Notes: generated by a model not told the origin, from the sequence alone. Numbered from the stretch's first letter, positions 1 through 8,029 are shown. The stretch: DNA of 27,109 bases from Candidatus Enterococcus ferrettii (GCF_017377655.1 NZ_JAFREL010000082.1:1-27109), one strand, 5' to 3'. Program-made: numbers and translations.

Positions 1-80
1 AAACAAACAACAGAAAAAAGCAAAAAAAGGCCTTACCTGTATTATAATAAGGTTGAAGAAAATTTTTTAATTGTTCCTTA

Positions 81-1259
81 CTAGATGCTCGCTACATCTG
101 GTGAGGATTTTTTATTTACCCGATTTGGTTGTTCTGAAAGAATCTTATACACAATTCTAAGGATCTTGTGAGCGCAAGCGATTATTGCTTTCTTCTTGCT
201 TCCTCGTTTAGATATCCGGTTGTAGAACTCTGAAAATAGTGTGTTGTTCGATCTGCCAGCACTCCCGCCACATTGATAAAGAATAGTCTTTAAATACTTA
301 TTTCCAGAAGTAATATGTGCAGATTTTCTTGCGCCGCCACTTTCATAGCTTCCGGGACAAAGACCTGCCCAAGATGCCAGTTGTTTGGCGCTGGAGAACT
401 GTTCTACATTTGGACCAACTTCAGCTAAGATGATTTCTGCTGCTCTCTTTTTCACACCGGGAATTGTTTGCAAGGCTTCCATGATTTCAGCGTATTTCGA
501 GGTAATCTCCTCAATGGCTTCATTCAGCACATGCATTTCTTCATCAATTCGCTCTAATGAACGCAAATGACTTTCTAAAAGGATACGTTGATTTTTGGAA
601 AGTGCCCCATTCATTGATTCGGCAATATCAGTCGGAGAATGTTTACATCTTTTGGAAATGACTTGGCCCACGCGCTCTTCTGTGGCCTTTTCTCCAGTAA
701 GCAGTAATTCCAAACAGTTTCTTCCCGAACCATTAAAGATGTCAGTGATAAAATCTGCCAGTTTGATATTCGCGTGTTGCAGCACATTTTGAACTCTATT
801 CCGGTGTTGCGTGCGCTCATTGATATACGACTTCCTAGTACGAGTTAATGAACGCAATTCTTGAATTTCTCGACTAGGAATATAGCTTGAAGCAACCAAA
901 CCCATCCGTCCAAGTCTAGCGATCCATTCGGAATCCTTTTGATCGGTCTTACGTCCTGGAATCCCTTTGATTCTCTGAGGATTCGCCAAAGCAAGAGGCA
1001 AATCGAATTCTTCAAGTACATTCCAAATTGGGCACCAATATTGACCGGTACTTTCCATCAAAACTTTTTCAACTTTCTTCTCCGTTAGCCATTCTCCGAG
1101 TAGCCGTAACTCAAAAGTGCGCGTCCCAAAGGTGCGGATCTCCTTTTTTGCTCGTAAAGAATCCAACGAACCTGTGAGCACACAAGCGACAACCGTTTTG
1201 GCATGGACATCTAATCCAGCGCAGACTTCCAGTTTTACTTCCAACGTGTTTGTTTCCAT
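81..1259 (-). CDS. IS110-family DEDD transposase (bridge-RNA-guided recombinase type)
   Basis: Transposase of the IS110 family, 392 aa from the chosen start. The N-terminal DEDD (RuvC-like) domain shows D17 (GLDVHAK), E69 (VLMESTGQYW) and D106/D109 (KTDQKDSEWIA). The C-terminal Transposase_20 domain begins near residue 262 (LQTIPGVKKRAAEIILAEVG) and holds the SGG/TSGNKYLKT segment, where the family's catalytic serine lies (probably S308). The open frame extends to 1334, but the ATG at 1259 is preceded by GGAGGAG about 6 nt upstream, so that start is preferred. The gene looks intact and full length for the family. Family knowledge: members excise as circles and reinsert using a structured noncoding RNA encoded beside the gene. 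The subgroup (IS110 versus IS1111) is inferred as IS110 from the long 5' leader. The 3' end of the element lies within about 80 bp of the window edge or beyond it. Confidence 0.93.
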   Translation of the reverse strand: METNTLEVKLEVCAGLDVHAKTVVACVLTGSLDSLRAKKEIRTFGTRTFELRLLGEWLTEKKVEKVLMESTGQYWCPIWNVLEEFDLPLALANPQRIKGIPGRKTDQKDSEWIARLGRMGLVASSYIPSREIQELRSLTRTRKSYINERTQHRNRVQNVLQHANIKLADFITDIFNGSGRNCLELLLTGEKATEERVGQVISKRCKHSPTDIAESMNGALSKNQRILLESHLRSLERIDEEMHVLNEAIEEITSKYAEIMEALQTIPGVKKRAAEIILAEVGPNVEQFSSAKQLASWAGLCPGSYESGGARKSAHITSGNKYLKTILYQCGGSAGRSNNTLFSEFYNRISKRGSKKKAIIACAHKILRIVYKILSEQPNRVNKKSSPDVASI

Positions 1260-1444
1260 GAAATCTCCTCCTACAAAAAAATTAGGCGACAGATTCACTT
1301 CTTGGAAAGTTATCATAATTTTTAATTCGTGCACGAAGCGACATTTGGTTTAACAAAAAAGAAGGGAATCACTCTGTTTTTTGTACGGGTTCGGGTGGAC
1401 GCCATTAAAAAGCCTTCGAGTATGTGTCACCTAATACCATTATA
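1260..1444 (-). ncRNA. Candidate IS110 bridge RNA and left-end leader
   Basis: About 185 nt of noncoding DNA precede the transposase start. On the transposase strand a TATAAT (1444-1439) has no good -35 beside it, as expected if the -35 is supplied by the other end in the circular junction. From there to the start codon is about 170-180 nt, close to the 177-nt IS621 bridge RNA. Stems that can be seen include 1353-1360 with 1377-1384 (8 bp, 16-nt loop), 1394-1400 with 1426-1431 (6 bp with one bulge), and the palindrome TTCGTGCACGAA at 1326-1337. This is an inference from position, size and hairpins. No covariance was tested and the guide loops are not assigned. Confidence 0.4.
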
Positions 1445-1481
1445 CTTTCAACAGGCGAGAAATTGTTTCTAAAAATGGTTT

Positions 1482-1511
1482 AAGGGAGGCGCGCCTCCCT
1501 TTTAGTTTTTT
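1482..1511 (+). terminator. GC-rich perfect palindrome, terminator-like
   Basis: GGGAGGCGCGCCTCCC, extended by AA/TT on each side, forms a perfect 20-bp palindrome at 1482-1501, followed on the plus strand by TTTTAGTTTTTT. It lies between the IS left end and the hydrolase terminator. No intact plus-strand gene ends here, so it may be the terminator of a gene interrupted or displaced by the IS, or the structured site beside which the IS inserted. Confidence 0.5.
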
Positions 1512-1523
1512 GTATTTTTGCAC

Positions 1524-1573
1524 AATAAAAAACAAGCAAGCACTGCATACTTTGTATACATCGCTTGCTTGTA
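1524..1573 (-). terminator. Rho-independent terminator of the hydrolase gene
   Basis: On the minus strand ACAAGCAAGC (1573-1564) pairs with GCTTGCTTGT, the stem continues into the flanking GATGTATAC/GTATGCAGT bases, and a T-rich run (TTTTTTATT) follows. It begins about 13 bp past the stop codon at 1586. Confidence 0.85.
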
Positions 1574-1585
1574 TCTTTTAAAAAA

Positions 1586-3196
1586 TTAGTAGTCTACACG
1601 CACTCCAAAATCGGGTGTGAAATATTGAGTAGAACCATATTTTACATCTTCCCCTGGTTGAGAAGCGTGGATGTACCCATCACCACCGGTTGAAATAGCT
1701 ACGTGATAGGTGGCACCCTGGTCACCCCAGAATAACAAATCACCTTGTTGTGCTTGGTCAACTGCAATTTGAGTACCTGATGATTCTTGTGGTACTGTCC
1801 ACGCACCGATGTCTTGTCCAGTTACTTGCTTATAAACATATTGCGTGAAGCCAGAACAATCAAAACCGTCTGGTGTTCTGCCTCCCCATTCATAAGGAGT
1901 TCCCACATATTTTTCAGCTTCTTGAACAATCGCTTCGCCAGTCGAATTTACCTGATTTGGCTGTGTTTGGTCAACAGCAGGCTGTTCAGGTGCTGGTTGC
2001 TGTTGATCATTGGTTGTGTTATTTGACTGATTTGCATCTGGTGTTGCTTGTTCTGCACCATTTGTCGTTTCAGTATTATCTACAACAGGTGTCTCAACTT
2101 GATTTGTAGAATCTGGAGCAGGAGCTTCCTCCGGTGTCACAACATTATCTACAGCTGGTGTAGTATCCACTTGGACAGGAGTCTCTGGAGCTGCTTGATT
2201 TTCTGGTAAAGCAGGTGTTTCCGTTACTGCAGGCGTCTCCGCTACGGCCACATTTTCAACAACTGGTGTTGGAGTGACATTGGCAGTGTAGTCCACAGCA
2301 GGTGCTGGCTCAGTTGTCACAGCTCCTTGGCCCACGATAACAGTTTGACCAGAATAAATCACATTATCCTGTAAGTTATTCCATGCAGAAAAATCTTGCG
2401 TAGTAATTCCAAAATTGGATGTAATAGAAGCTACCGTATCGCCAGATTGAACCACATATTGAGTTGCAGGTTCTGCTGCAGGAGTTGATGCAACAGGTGC
2501 TGGCGTTGCAGCGACTGGCTGAGGCACTGCTGCAGTATCATATTTAGTTAAATCATTTTCTTCAATCGTTGATATCAAAGCATCTGAATATCCAGGTTGT
2601 TGGTTAAAACGACCTTCTAAAGCTTTTACCGCCGATTGATAATCGCCAGCATTTGTTTTCCAGCTACTTGCAAAGTACAAATCCTGACCGTCTTTTTCAG
2701 TAGTTTTCATGATTTCTACGTAGTCTTGAGCGGCTTCCTTAAAGGAACCATATGTTTTCAGTTCTTTTTTCGAAGTTACAGAAGCTCCGTCTGTGAAGTC
2801 TTCTTTGTCTAGCATCGCTGATTGACCTTTATATTGGCCTTCAAATCCGAATAAATTGTAATAAGGAGCTTTAGCAAAACTGTTTTGTCCCCAGTTACTT
2901 TCTACTATTGCTTGAGCCATCATTACTGAGGCATATAAATCATTTTTTTCTGCTAAAGGTTCCACGACCTTAGCGACTTCGCTGATGAATGCAGCTTTAT
3001 CAACATTTGATGCAGAGACAGTATTGTCGTTCTCTACAGCTTCTACTTCGTTCACGCCAAATAGCGGTGCCGCTACAGAACAGGTTACTAATGCGGTCCC
3101 GACAACAGCCGATCCCTTCTTTAGATATTGATAATTATTAGTAAAACGACGCTTTTGCTGGCGTAGTTCTCTGCGTGTGAGTACTTTCTTCTCCAT
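1586..3196 (-). CDS. Secreted peptidoglycan hydrolase: GH73 glucosaminidase, LysM, NlpC/P60
   Basis: Predicted secreted bifunctional autolysin of 536 aa. A long basic n-region (about 30 residues, KKVLTRRELRQQKRR) precedes a hydrophobic core and a likely cleavage after VEA (about residue 54). Residues about 65-215 match a GH73 N-acetylglucosaminidase (AQAIVESNWGQ with the acidic catalytic Glu, then YYNLFGFEGQYKG). A LysM repeat follows at about 245-290 (YVVQSGDTVASI...SGQTVIVG), then a Pro/Thr/Glu-rich linker of about 120 residues, then NlpC/P60 at about 420-536 with Cys447 in FDCSGF, His498 in YHVAIS and His510 in YIHASQ. It should cut both the glycan and the stem peptide. The ATG at 3196 follows GGAGAGGTGTTA; an in-frame TTG at 3214 is a worse start. 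It is monocistronic with its own promoter and terminator. Compared with SagA-like enterococcal hydrolases it carries an extra GH73 module. Confidence 0.92.
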   Translation of the reverse strand: MEKKVLTRRELRQQKRRFTNNYQYLKKGSAVVGTALVTCSVAAPLFGVNEVEAVENDNTVSASNVDKAAFISEVAKVVEPLAEKNDLYASVMMAQAIVESNWGQNSFAKAPYYNLFGFEGQYKGQSAMLDKEDFTDGASVTSKKELKTYGSFKEAAQDYVEIMKTTEKDGQDLYFASSWKTNAGDYQSAVKALEGRFNQQPGYSDALISTIEENDLTKYDTAAVPQPVAATPAPVASTPAAEPATQYVVQSGDTVASITSNFGITTQDFSAWNNLQDNVIYSGQTVIVGQGAVTTEPAPAVDYTANVTPTPVVENVAVAETPAVTETPALPENQAAPETPVQVDTTPAVDNVVTPEEAPAPDSTNQVETPVVDNTETTNGAEQATPDANQSNNTTNDQQQPAPEQPAVDQTQPNQVNSTGEAIVQEAEKYVGTPYEWGGRTPDGFDCSGFTQYVYKQVTGQDIGAWTVPQESSGTQIAVDQAQQGDLLFWGDQGATYHVAISTGGDGYIHASQPGEDVKYGSTQYFTPDFGVRVDY

Positions 3197-3236
3197 TAAC
3201 ACCTCTCCATTCAATAAAATAATTACTTCCCTTTCG

Positions 3237-3242
3237 ATTATA
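3237..3242 (-). promoter_or_regulatory. Extended -10 promoter of the hydrolase gene
   Basis: On the minus strand TGCTATAAT is a perfect -10 hexamer with the TGn extension, about 40 nt upstream of the ATG at 3196. No good -35 is present at 17 bp, which the extended -10 can offset. Confidence 0.55.
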
Positions 3243-3465
3243 GCACATTTGAGAAAATCCAGTTACCAAAAGCTTAGATTTTTTTCAACTTTTTGGATCA
3301 AAATTGACGTTTGCTGACGCTTGCACAAATTAATTCTTTAGGTAAGCACATGTTTCTTGCATTAAATTAACAAAAAATAAAGATAATGAACTCATTTCTT
3401 TTTGAGTCTTCTCTGTCGAATTTTCGCCTCCAAACGATTACAATAGAATCAGTTAGGAGGTCCTT

Positions 3466-4437
3466 ATGTTAACACTTAAAGAAAAAGTGAAACAGCTTCC
3501 TGAAACACCAGGAATTTACTACATGAAAAACGTGAAAAACCAAGTAATCTACGTAGGAAAAGCCAAAAATTTGAACCGACGCGTCAGTTCCTACTTCGTA
3601 AACAGTAAAGCACATGCCAATAAAACAAAGCAAATGATCCGCTTAATTGATCATTTTGACTTTCAATTAGTAGACACTGAATTTGACGCCTTAATTTTGG
3701 AGTGCGAAACCATTCATCGATTGCGTCCGCCCTTTAATCGGTTAATGAATCATTATGAGGAGTATGGTTATTTCCAATTTCTTAATGAGTCTCCTTTTTT
3801 TAAAGTTTTGGATGATTGGTCTGACCAAGGTTTTGTTATTGGTCCTTTCTATCGGAAAAGTAAAATGCTAGAATTCAAGGATACAATGAACAGTGTCTAT
3901 CACTTGGAAGGACCTTTGCGTTATGCTAAAGGAGTCGTTGCAGATTATCAAAATATTCCGCCTGAAAAGGAATTTCTCTTGCGTCTGGAAGAGATCAAAC
4001 AAACACTGCTGGGAAGATCCACCAATGTTTTGACTCGGATTGAAGAACGGGTGGAAGCAGCCAGTGCCCGTAAAGATTTTGAAGCCGCCCAAAGATGGTG
4101 GAGTAATTATTTGTTGATTGAGCGCTTTTTACGCCGCAACCGGCAACTGCTGCAGGCCACAAATAACTCAGTTTTTGTAGGTATATTATCAGAGAACAAA
4201 AAATATTATTGCTACCTCTATGTTAAAGGCCAGTTGATTAGTCGCGTTGTTTATCAAAGAAAACCTCAGCCTGACCAGGTTTATCGGCGTTTGATTAAAC
4301 AAGTTTCTGCTAAGAATTGGCGCAATTTGCAAGAAAAAAAATATTTGGATAAACAAGATGTTGATCTTTTTCCGATTTTTTTTAATTACCTGAACCGCAA
4401 TGGACAAATCATCCGTTTTTCATGGCCGGAGCTATAA
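3466..4437 (+). CDS. Short UvrC-like / Cho-like GIY-YIG nuclease
   Basis: Predicted single-strand endonuclease related to the N-terminal half of UvrC, 323 aa against about 600 for UvrC and about 295 for E. coli Cho. The GIY-YIG domain spans about residues 10-95, with GIYYM, VIYVGKAKNLNRRVSSYF, and the later Glu and Asn of LILECETIHRLRPPFN. A UVR-like helical segment near 195-225 (RIEERVEAASARKDFEAAQRW) suggests contact with UvrB. The RNase H-like 5' incision domain and helix-hairpin-helix of UvrC are absent, so it would make only the 3' incision, as Cho does (inference). The ATG is 7 nt after TTAGGAGG. It stands alone, and no SOS box is visible upstream. The true uvrC presumably lies elsewhere. 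Confidence 0.82.
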   Translation: MLTLKEKVKQLPETPGIYYMKNVKNQVIYVGKAKNLNRRVSSYFVNSKAHANKTKQMIRLIDHFDFQLVDTEFDALILECETIHRLRPPFNRLMNHYEEYGYFQFLNESPFFKVLDDWSDQGFVIGPFYRKSKMLEFKDTMNSVYHLEGPLRYAKGVVADYQNIPPEKEFLLRLEEIKQTLLGRSTNVLTRIEERVEAASARKDFEAAQRWWSNYLLIERFLRRNRQLLQATNNSVFVGILSENKKYYCYLYVKGQLISRVVYQRKPQPDQVYRRLIKQVSAKNWRNLQEKKYLDKQDVDLFPIFFNYLNRNGQIIRFSWPEL

Positions 4438-4504
4438 AAGAATTTGTATTCGATTTCAAAGATTGTTACAATAAAATTACAACACCATAGAATGGAGCCA
4501 TCGT

Positions 4505-4999
4505 ATGCAGATTGAACAAATCCTAAAGCCTGAGCAATGGGTTGTATCAATGTCGACCCATATTTCCTACGAGCATTTGCCAAGATACATCGGCACTGCG
4601 TTCGCGGAGCTATCCGCCTACATTCAAAAAAATGAAGCCCAGTTAATGGGAACCCCCTATATTTCCTACTTGAACCTTGACGAAAATGGTCAGGCGAAAG
4701 ATGAGTTGCAGCATGTAGAAATTGGCTTCCCAGTGGAACGTCTATTGCCTTCGACAGCAAGGTTTCAAGCCTATCAGCAAACAGATTACTATGCAGTGCG
4801 TACGGTCTTTATTGGGGATTATGAGGTTTTGACTGCGCCTTATCAGGAGTTACTGCTAGCTATCAAAGAATTGAATGGTATTTTTGCTCAGCGCAGCTAT
4901 GAGTATTTCTTAACAGATTCAAATATACCTCTAGAACAACAGGAAACGATGATTGAATTGGCTTATCTCCCGAAGGAACGGGCAGAAGATTTCAAATAA
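4505..4999 (+). CDS. GyrI-like / AraC-type effector-binding domain protein
   Basis: Stand-alone 164-aa protein resembling the GyrI-like small-molecule-binding (SOUL/BmrR C-terminal) fold. Typical features are the alternating strand-helix pattern, the central EIGFPVERLLPS strand (the conserved E-x-G-F/C-x-P-V-like motif) and DYYAVRTVFIGDYEVLTAPYQELL. No HTH is attached, so it is not itself a classic AraC regulator. Members act as ligand binders, hydrolases or gyrase inhibitors, and the function here is unassigned. The ATG follows GGAG by about 7 nt. It sits 67 bp after the UvrC-like gene in the same direction, so co-transcription is possible, and a strong hairpin closes the unit. Confidence 0.75.
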   Translation: MQIEQILKPEQWVVSMSTHISYEHLPRYIGTAFAELSAYIQKNEAQLMGTPYISYLNLDENGQAKDELQHVEIGFPVERLLPSTARFQAYQQTDYYAVRTVFIGDYEVLTAPYQELLLAIKELNGIFAQRSYEYFLTDSNIPLEQQETMIELAYLPKERAEDFK

Positions 5000-5000
5000 A

Positions 5001-5045
5001 AAAACAGCTAAGTCCGATTAAAAAAACGGACTTAGCTGTTTTTAG
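5001..5045 (+). terminator. Bidirectional rho-independent terminator
   Basis: Perfect 16-bp arms (5001-5016 and 5027-5042, AAAACAGCTAAGTCCG with its complement) surround a 10-nt A-rich loop, with T runs on both strands. It serves the GyrI-like gene and the convergent mgsA. Confidence 0.92.
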
Positions 5046-5046
5046 T

Positions 5047-5469
5047 TTACAAAGATAATGGTCGATTGTCACCTTCATGAACAATCTCACGAAAATCTGC
5101 TAAGCCCTCCTGCAGGCCCCGAATTAAGATTTCCGCCGTACCAATATTTGTTGCCAAAGGAATTTCGTACACATCACTCAAACGGATCAAGGCATTCACA
5201 TCTGGTTCATGAGGCTGGGCAGCCAAAGGATCGCGCAAAAAAATTACCATGTCCATTTTATCTTCAGATATTAACGCACCAATTTGCTGGTCACCGCCTA
5301 GTGGTCCTGATTTGAAACGATGAACCTGTAAATCAGTAGCTGACATAATTCTAGTTCCGGTTGTTCCTGTAGCATACAACTGATGATCTTTTAGAATAAT
5401 CTCATAAGCAGTTACTAGTTTTACCATCAAATCCTTCTTGCGGTCGTGGGCAATTAAAGCGATATTCAA
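5047..5469 (-). CDS. mgsA: Methylglyoxal synthase
   Basis: Converts dihydroxyacetone phosphate to methylglyoxal plus phosphate in the cytosol, a bypass of lower glycolysis when phosphate is short or sugar phosphates pile up. From the chosen TTG it is 140 aa, normal for MgsA. Visible motifs are IALIAHD at the N terminus (H8), the phosphate-binding ATGTTGT, the active-site [11 protein letters not shown] with D60, MVIFLRDPL with D80, and PHEPDVNAL with H87. The frame runs up to 5514, but TTG at 5469 follows AAAGGAGAG by about 7 nt and gives the usual MNIALIAHD start. It lies 19 nt after the stop of the histidine phosphatase gene, so the two form an operon. Confidence 0.95.
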   Translation of the reverse strand: MNIALIAHDRKKDLMVKLVTAYEIILKDHQLYATGTTGTRIMSATDLQVHRFKSGPLGGDQQIGALISEDKMDMVIFLRDPLAAQPHEPDVNALIRLSDVYEIPLATNIGTAEILIRGLQEGLADFREIVHEGDNRPLSL

Positions 5470-5488
5470 ATGATCTCTCCTTTTCTTA

Positions 5489-6103
5489 TTAGAATGTTTG
5501 GCCCCATTGATCAAATACTAGCTCATTACCTTCAGTATGAGCAATTGTTACACTCGCATTGGCAAAAGGTGCACCTTCTCTGGTCTTTGCTAAAGGAATA
5601 CCTTGCAAAGTTTTCAGCAGAGTTCGCAAAACAATCCCGTGACTAACAATTAAAATCGTCCCATTAGGATATTGCTGCTTTAATTCTTCTAAAACTTCAT
5701 TTGTGCGTGCCAATAAACTATCATAGGTTTCTGCCCCAATTGATTCAGCATCAAAAAGATCCGGGCGCTGCATATAGTGATCAATCTCGGGATGGTCAGA
5801 TACACTATCAATTTCTACCCCTTCCCACTCACCTAAATTCAGCTCAATTAAGCGGCTGTCCGTAGTCAGTGCACTGAGATCCAGGTGGTTGTGATGATCT
5901 AATAGAATTTCAGCTGTAGTCTGGGCTCTAACTTGGGTAGAAGATACCACTAAATCAAACGGAACATCCTTTAAGTTTTCTGCCAGACGTTTGGTCGCTT
6001 CTATGCCTTCTTTTGTTAGAGGCGAATCCACAGTTGCTCCGTTAAAGCGCCTTTGACGGTTAGTTTCCGTTTCTCCATGTCGAACAAAATAGAATATAGT
6101 CAA
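5489..6103 (-). CDS. Histidine phosphatase family protein (phosphoglycerate mutase-like)
   Basis: Cytosolic phosphatase of the dPGM/histidine phosphatase superfamily, 204 aa. The signature RHGET (R8 H9 G10) begins almost at the N terminus. The second arginine lies in [14 protein letters not shown], an acidic residue in LNLGEWEG, and the second histidine in [13 protein letters not shown]. Its size and sequence suit a broad-specificity GpmB/PhoE-type phosphatase rather than glycolytic mutase. The substrate is unknown. The start is TTG at 6103 preceded by AAAGGAGAG at good spacing, and no ATG alternative keeps the RHG motif. It is first in a two-gene operon with mgsA, whose placement hints at sugar-phosphate metabolism (inference). 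Confidence 0.88.
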   Translation of the reverse strand: MTIFYFVRHGETETNRQRRFNGATVDSPLTKEGIEATKRLAENLKDVPFDLVVSSTQVRAQTTAEILLDHHNHLDLSALTTDSRLIELNLGEWEGVEIDSVSDHPEIDHYMQRPDLFDAESIGAETYDSLLARTNEVLEELKQQYPNGTILIVSHGIVLRTLLKTLQGIPLAKTREGAPFANASVTIAHTEGNELVFDQWGQTF

Positions 6104-6769
6104 TTAATTCTCTCCTTTAGCAGCCTAAGCGTTTCTGTCTGTATGTGATTAAAGTAATTCGTGTCAGTTGTTTTCATGATAAGTATACAATAACCTATCT
6201 CATAATTGAATGACCAATCCTTACAAAATCGCGAGAACTGACTGAATTCTCAAATGAAAAAAATTTTTTCTTAATTGTCTTGACGATAATATTCATGTTC
6301 CTGGCGATGAATTTATTATCATTTATTTTTGTTATACCTGGGAGAAACAGGGAAAGTCAAAATGAATATGGCTGAACTTGCAGAATCGCGGATAAATAAA
6401 ATGAGCCATAATAGCATCTGAGCAAACCAAAGACCAGCTGCCAATAGTCTTTGTTATAAAGTAAAAGGCTAATAATATTAACAGATAATCGAGTAACCAG
6501 GCTGTTTACCCATGTCGTCAACTGACAACCTAACTTAAAATAATCCAAATTTAATTCTCGTATGATCTACCTTTTAACTGGTAACCTAAAAAAAGAAGAA
6601 TCCATGGAAAACCTCTAAACAATTACTGAGCTGAATTGTGCTACTCTTTTTCATCGAGGCACAAAAAGTTTAGCTTCCTTTTCTTAGCTCCTTCAAGGTA
6701 TATTTTTTGTGATTTGCGACGAAAAAAGCTACTCTTAAATAAGAGAACAAAAAGGAAAGGTGAGCAAAA
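6104..6769. other. Long divergent intergenic region (about 665 bp)
   Basis: Lies between the minus-strand phosphatase operon and the P450 gene. A possible weak -10 (TATACT on the minus strand, 6187-6182) may serve the phosphatase. A 19-codon plus-strand ORF (6362-6421) has a GGGA site but no recognisable product. A 63-codon minus-strand frame (6357-6548) has a TTG start without a ribosome binding site and is probably chance. Near the P450 start there is a palindrome at 6732-6745. No RNA gene or riboswitch motif was recognised. Confidence 0.5.
6732..6745. promoter_or_regulatory. Small palindrome upstream of the P450 gene
   Basis: CTCTTA-AA-TAAGAG, perfect 6-bp arms, 25 bp before the ATG at 6770 and overlapping where a -10 would sit. 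It is a possible operator; no regulator is identified. Confidence 0.3.
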
Positions 6770-8029
6770 ATGAAACAAGTACCAGAAATTAAAATTAAAG
6801 TGACCGATGTGACTGAACGGCTAGACGAGGGATATTTGCTGTTAAGCGAATTGCGTAATGAGGCCGACGCTCCGGTTGTAAAGGCCCATCTGTTAAATAA
6901 GGAGATCATCGCTATCTACGGAGAAAATGCTGCAAAAATTTTCTATAATCCCCACAATTTTAAACGTGAAGGTGCGATGCCCAAACTGGTTTTAAAAACT
7001 TTATTTGGTGAAGAAGGTGTACAAACACTTGATGGACAGGACCACACCCATCGCAAAAGTATTTTCATGGATTTAATGAATCCTAAGCGTATGGAAGAAT
7101 ATCATCGCATTTTAGATCATCGCTTAACTGAAAAGTTGGATCAGCAGCATGGTGAATTTACATTATTTGATATAGCAAAAGATGTATTATTTCGTTCGAT
7201 TTGTGAATGGTCCGGCATCAACTTAGCCAACTACAGCGAAAAAGAAATTGAGGAATTAACTAACTATCAAATTTCTATGATCAGCTCAGCTATCACCAGT
7301 CCGACTGCTCATCTTAAAGGTGTTGAAAACCGTAAAAAATCCGAAAAGTGGGCTCAGAGCCTGATTGAAAATGCTCGAATTAATCCCGTTCCTGGTAAAG
7401 AAGATGTTGCTTTGTATGCTTTTGCTCAGGCAACTGATAGTAATGGGGAGCTTTTACCCATTGATACCGCAGCAGTGGAATTGCTTAACATTATTCGCCC
7501 AACTGTAGCCTTAACTGTTTGGATTACGTTAATGGGCCATGCCTTATACAGCCGACCCGATATTTACCAACGATTGAAAGCAGATTTTTCTGAACTGCAG
7601 GATTCCTTCATTCAAGAGATGCGCCGTTACTATCCTTTCTTCCCGATGCTCCCAGCTTTTGCTATCAAGGATGTTGAGGTTGATGGATATTTGATTCCAA
7701 AAGATAGCTGGGTAGTTTTAGATATTTATGGTACGAATCATGACGAAAGAACAATTGAAACGCCCGATGTTTTTCGTTTAAACCGTTATGTAGGCAACGA
7801 AAAGCACATTTCTTATGAGGAAGAATATGAAATGATCGCTCAAGGTGGAGGACAATTTGTTGAGATGCATCGCTGCGCTGGAGAATGGATCACCTTACAC
7901 ACAATGCGTGTATTCTCTGATCAACTAGTTAATAAATATACTTTTTCAATTCCTGAACAGGACTGGGATATTCCCATGAACAACTTTCCAACCTTCCCAA
8001 ATAGCAAGGCTAAACTCTATAAAGAGTAG
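6770..8029 (+). CDS. Cytochrome P450, CYP152-type fatty-acid hydroxylase (peroxygenase)
   Basis: Heme-thiolate enzyme of 419 aa that should hydroxylate fatty acids at the alpha or beta carbon using H2O2 rather than a reductase. Evidence: DGQDHTHRKSIF near residues 88-99; IIRPTVA with R243-P244, the CYP152 pair that holds the substrate carboxylate and replaces the usual acid-alcohol pair; the ExxR helix as E283-x-x-R286 (QEMRRYYPFFP); and the heme loop GGGQFVEMHRCAGEW with C369 as thiolate ligand. Length matches P450-BSbeta (about 417). GGAAAGGTGAG precedes the ATG. No ferredoxin or reductase gene is nearby, in line with peroxide use. The DUF1275 gene follows 65 bp downstream. P450s are uncommon in lactic acid bacteria, so transfer from Bacillus-like donors is plausible but untested. 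Confidence 0.93.
   Translation: MKQVPEIKIKVTDVTERLDEGYLLLSELRNEADAPVVKAHLLNKEIIAIYGENAAKIFYNPHNFKREGAMPKLVLKTLFGEEGVQTLDGQDHTHRKSIFMDLMNPKRMEEYHRILDHRLTEKLDQQHGEFTLFDIAKDVLFRSICEWSGINLANYSEKEIEELTNYQISMISSAITSPTAHLKGVENRKKSEKWAQSLIENARINPVPGKEDVALYAFAQATDSNGELLPIDTAAVELLNIIRPTVALTVWITLMGHALYSRPDIYQRLKADFSELQDSFIQEMRRYYPFFPMLPAFAIKDVEVDGYLIPKDSWVVLDIYGTNHDERTIETPDVFRLNRYVGNEKHISYEEEYEMIAQGGGQFVEMHRCAGEWITLHTMRVFSDQLVNKYTFSIPEQDWDIPMNNFPTFPNSKAKLYKE

Noticed and set aside
4386..4760. 124-codon minus-strand open frame
   Set aside because: It overlaps two well-supported plus-strand genes and has no recognisable product or ribosome binding site.
6357..6548. 63-codon minus-strand ORF as a membrane protein
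   Set aside because: TTG start without a ribosome binding site, and no family recognised.
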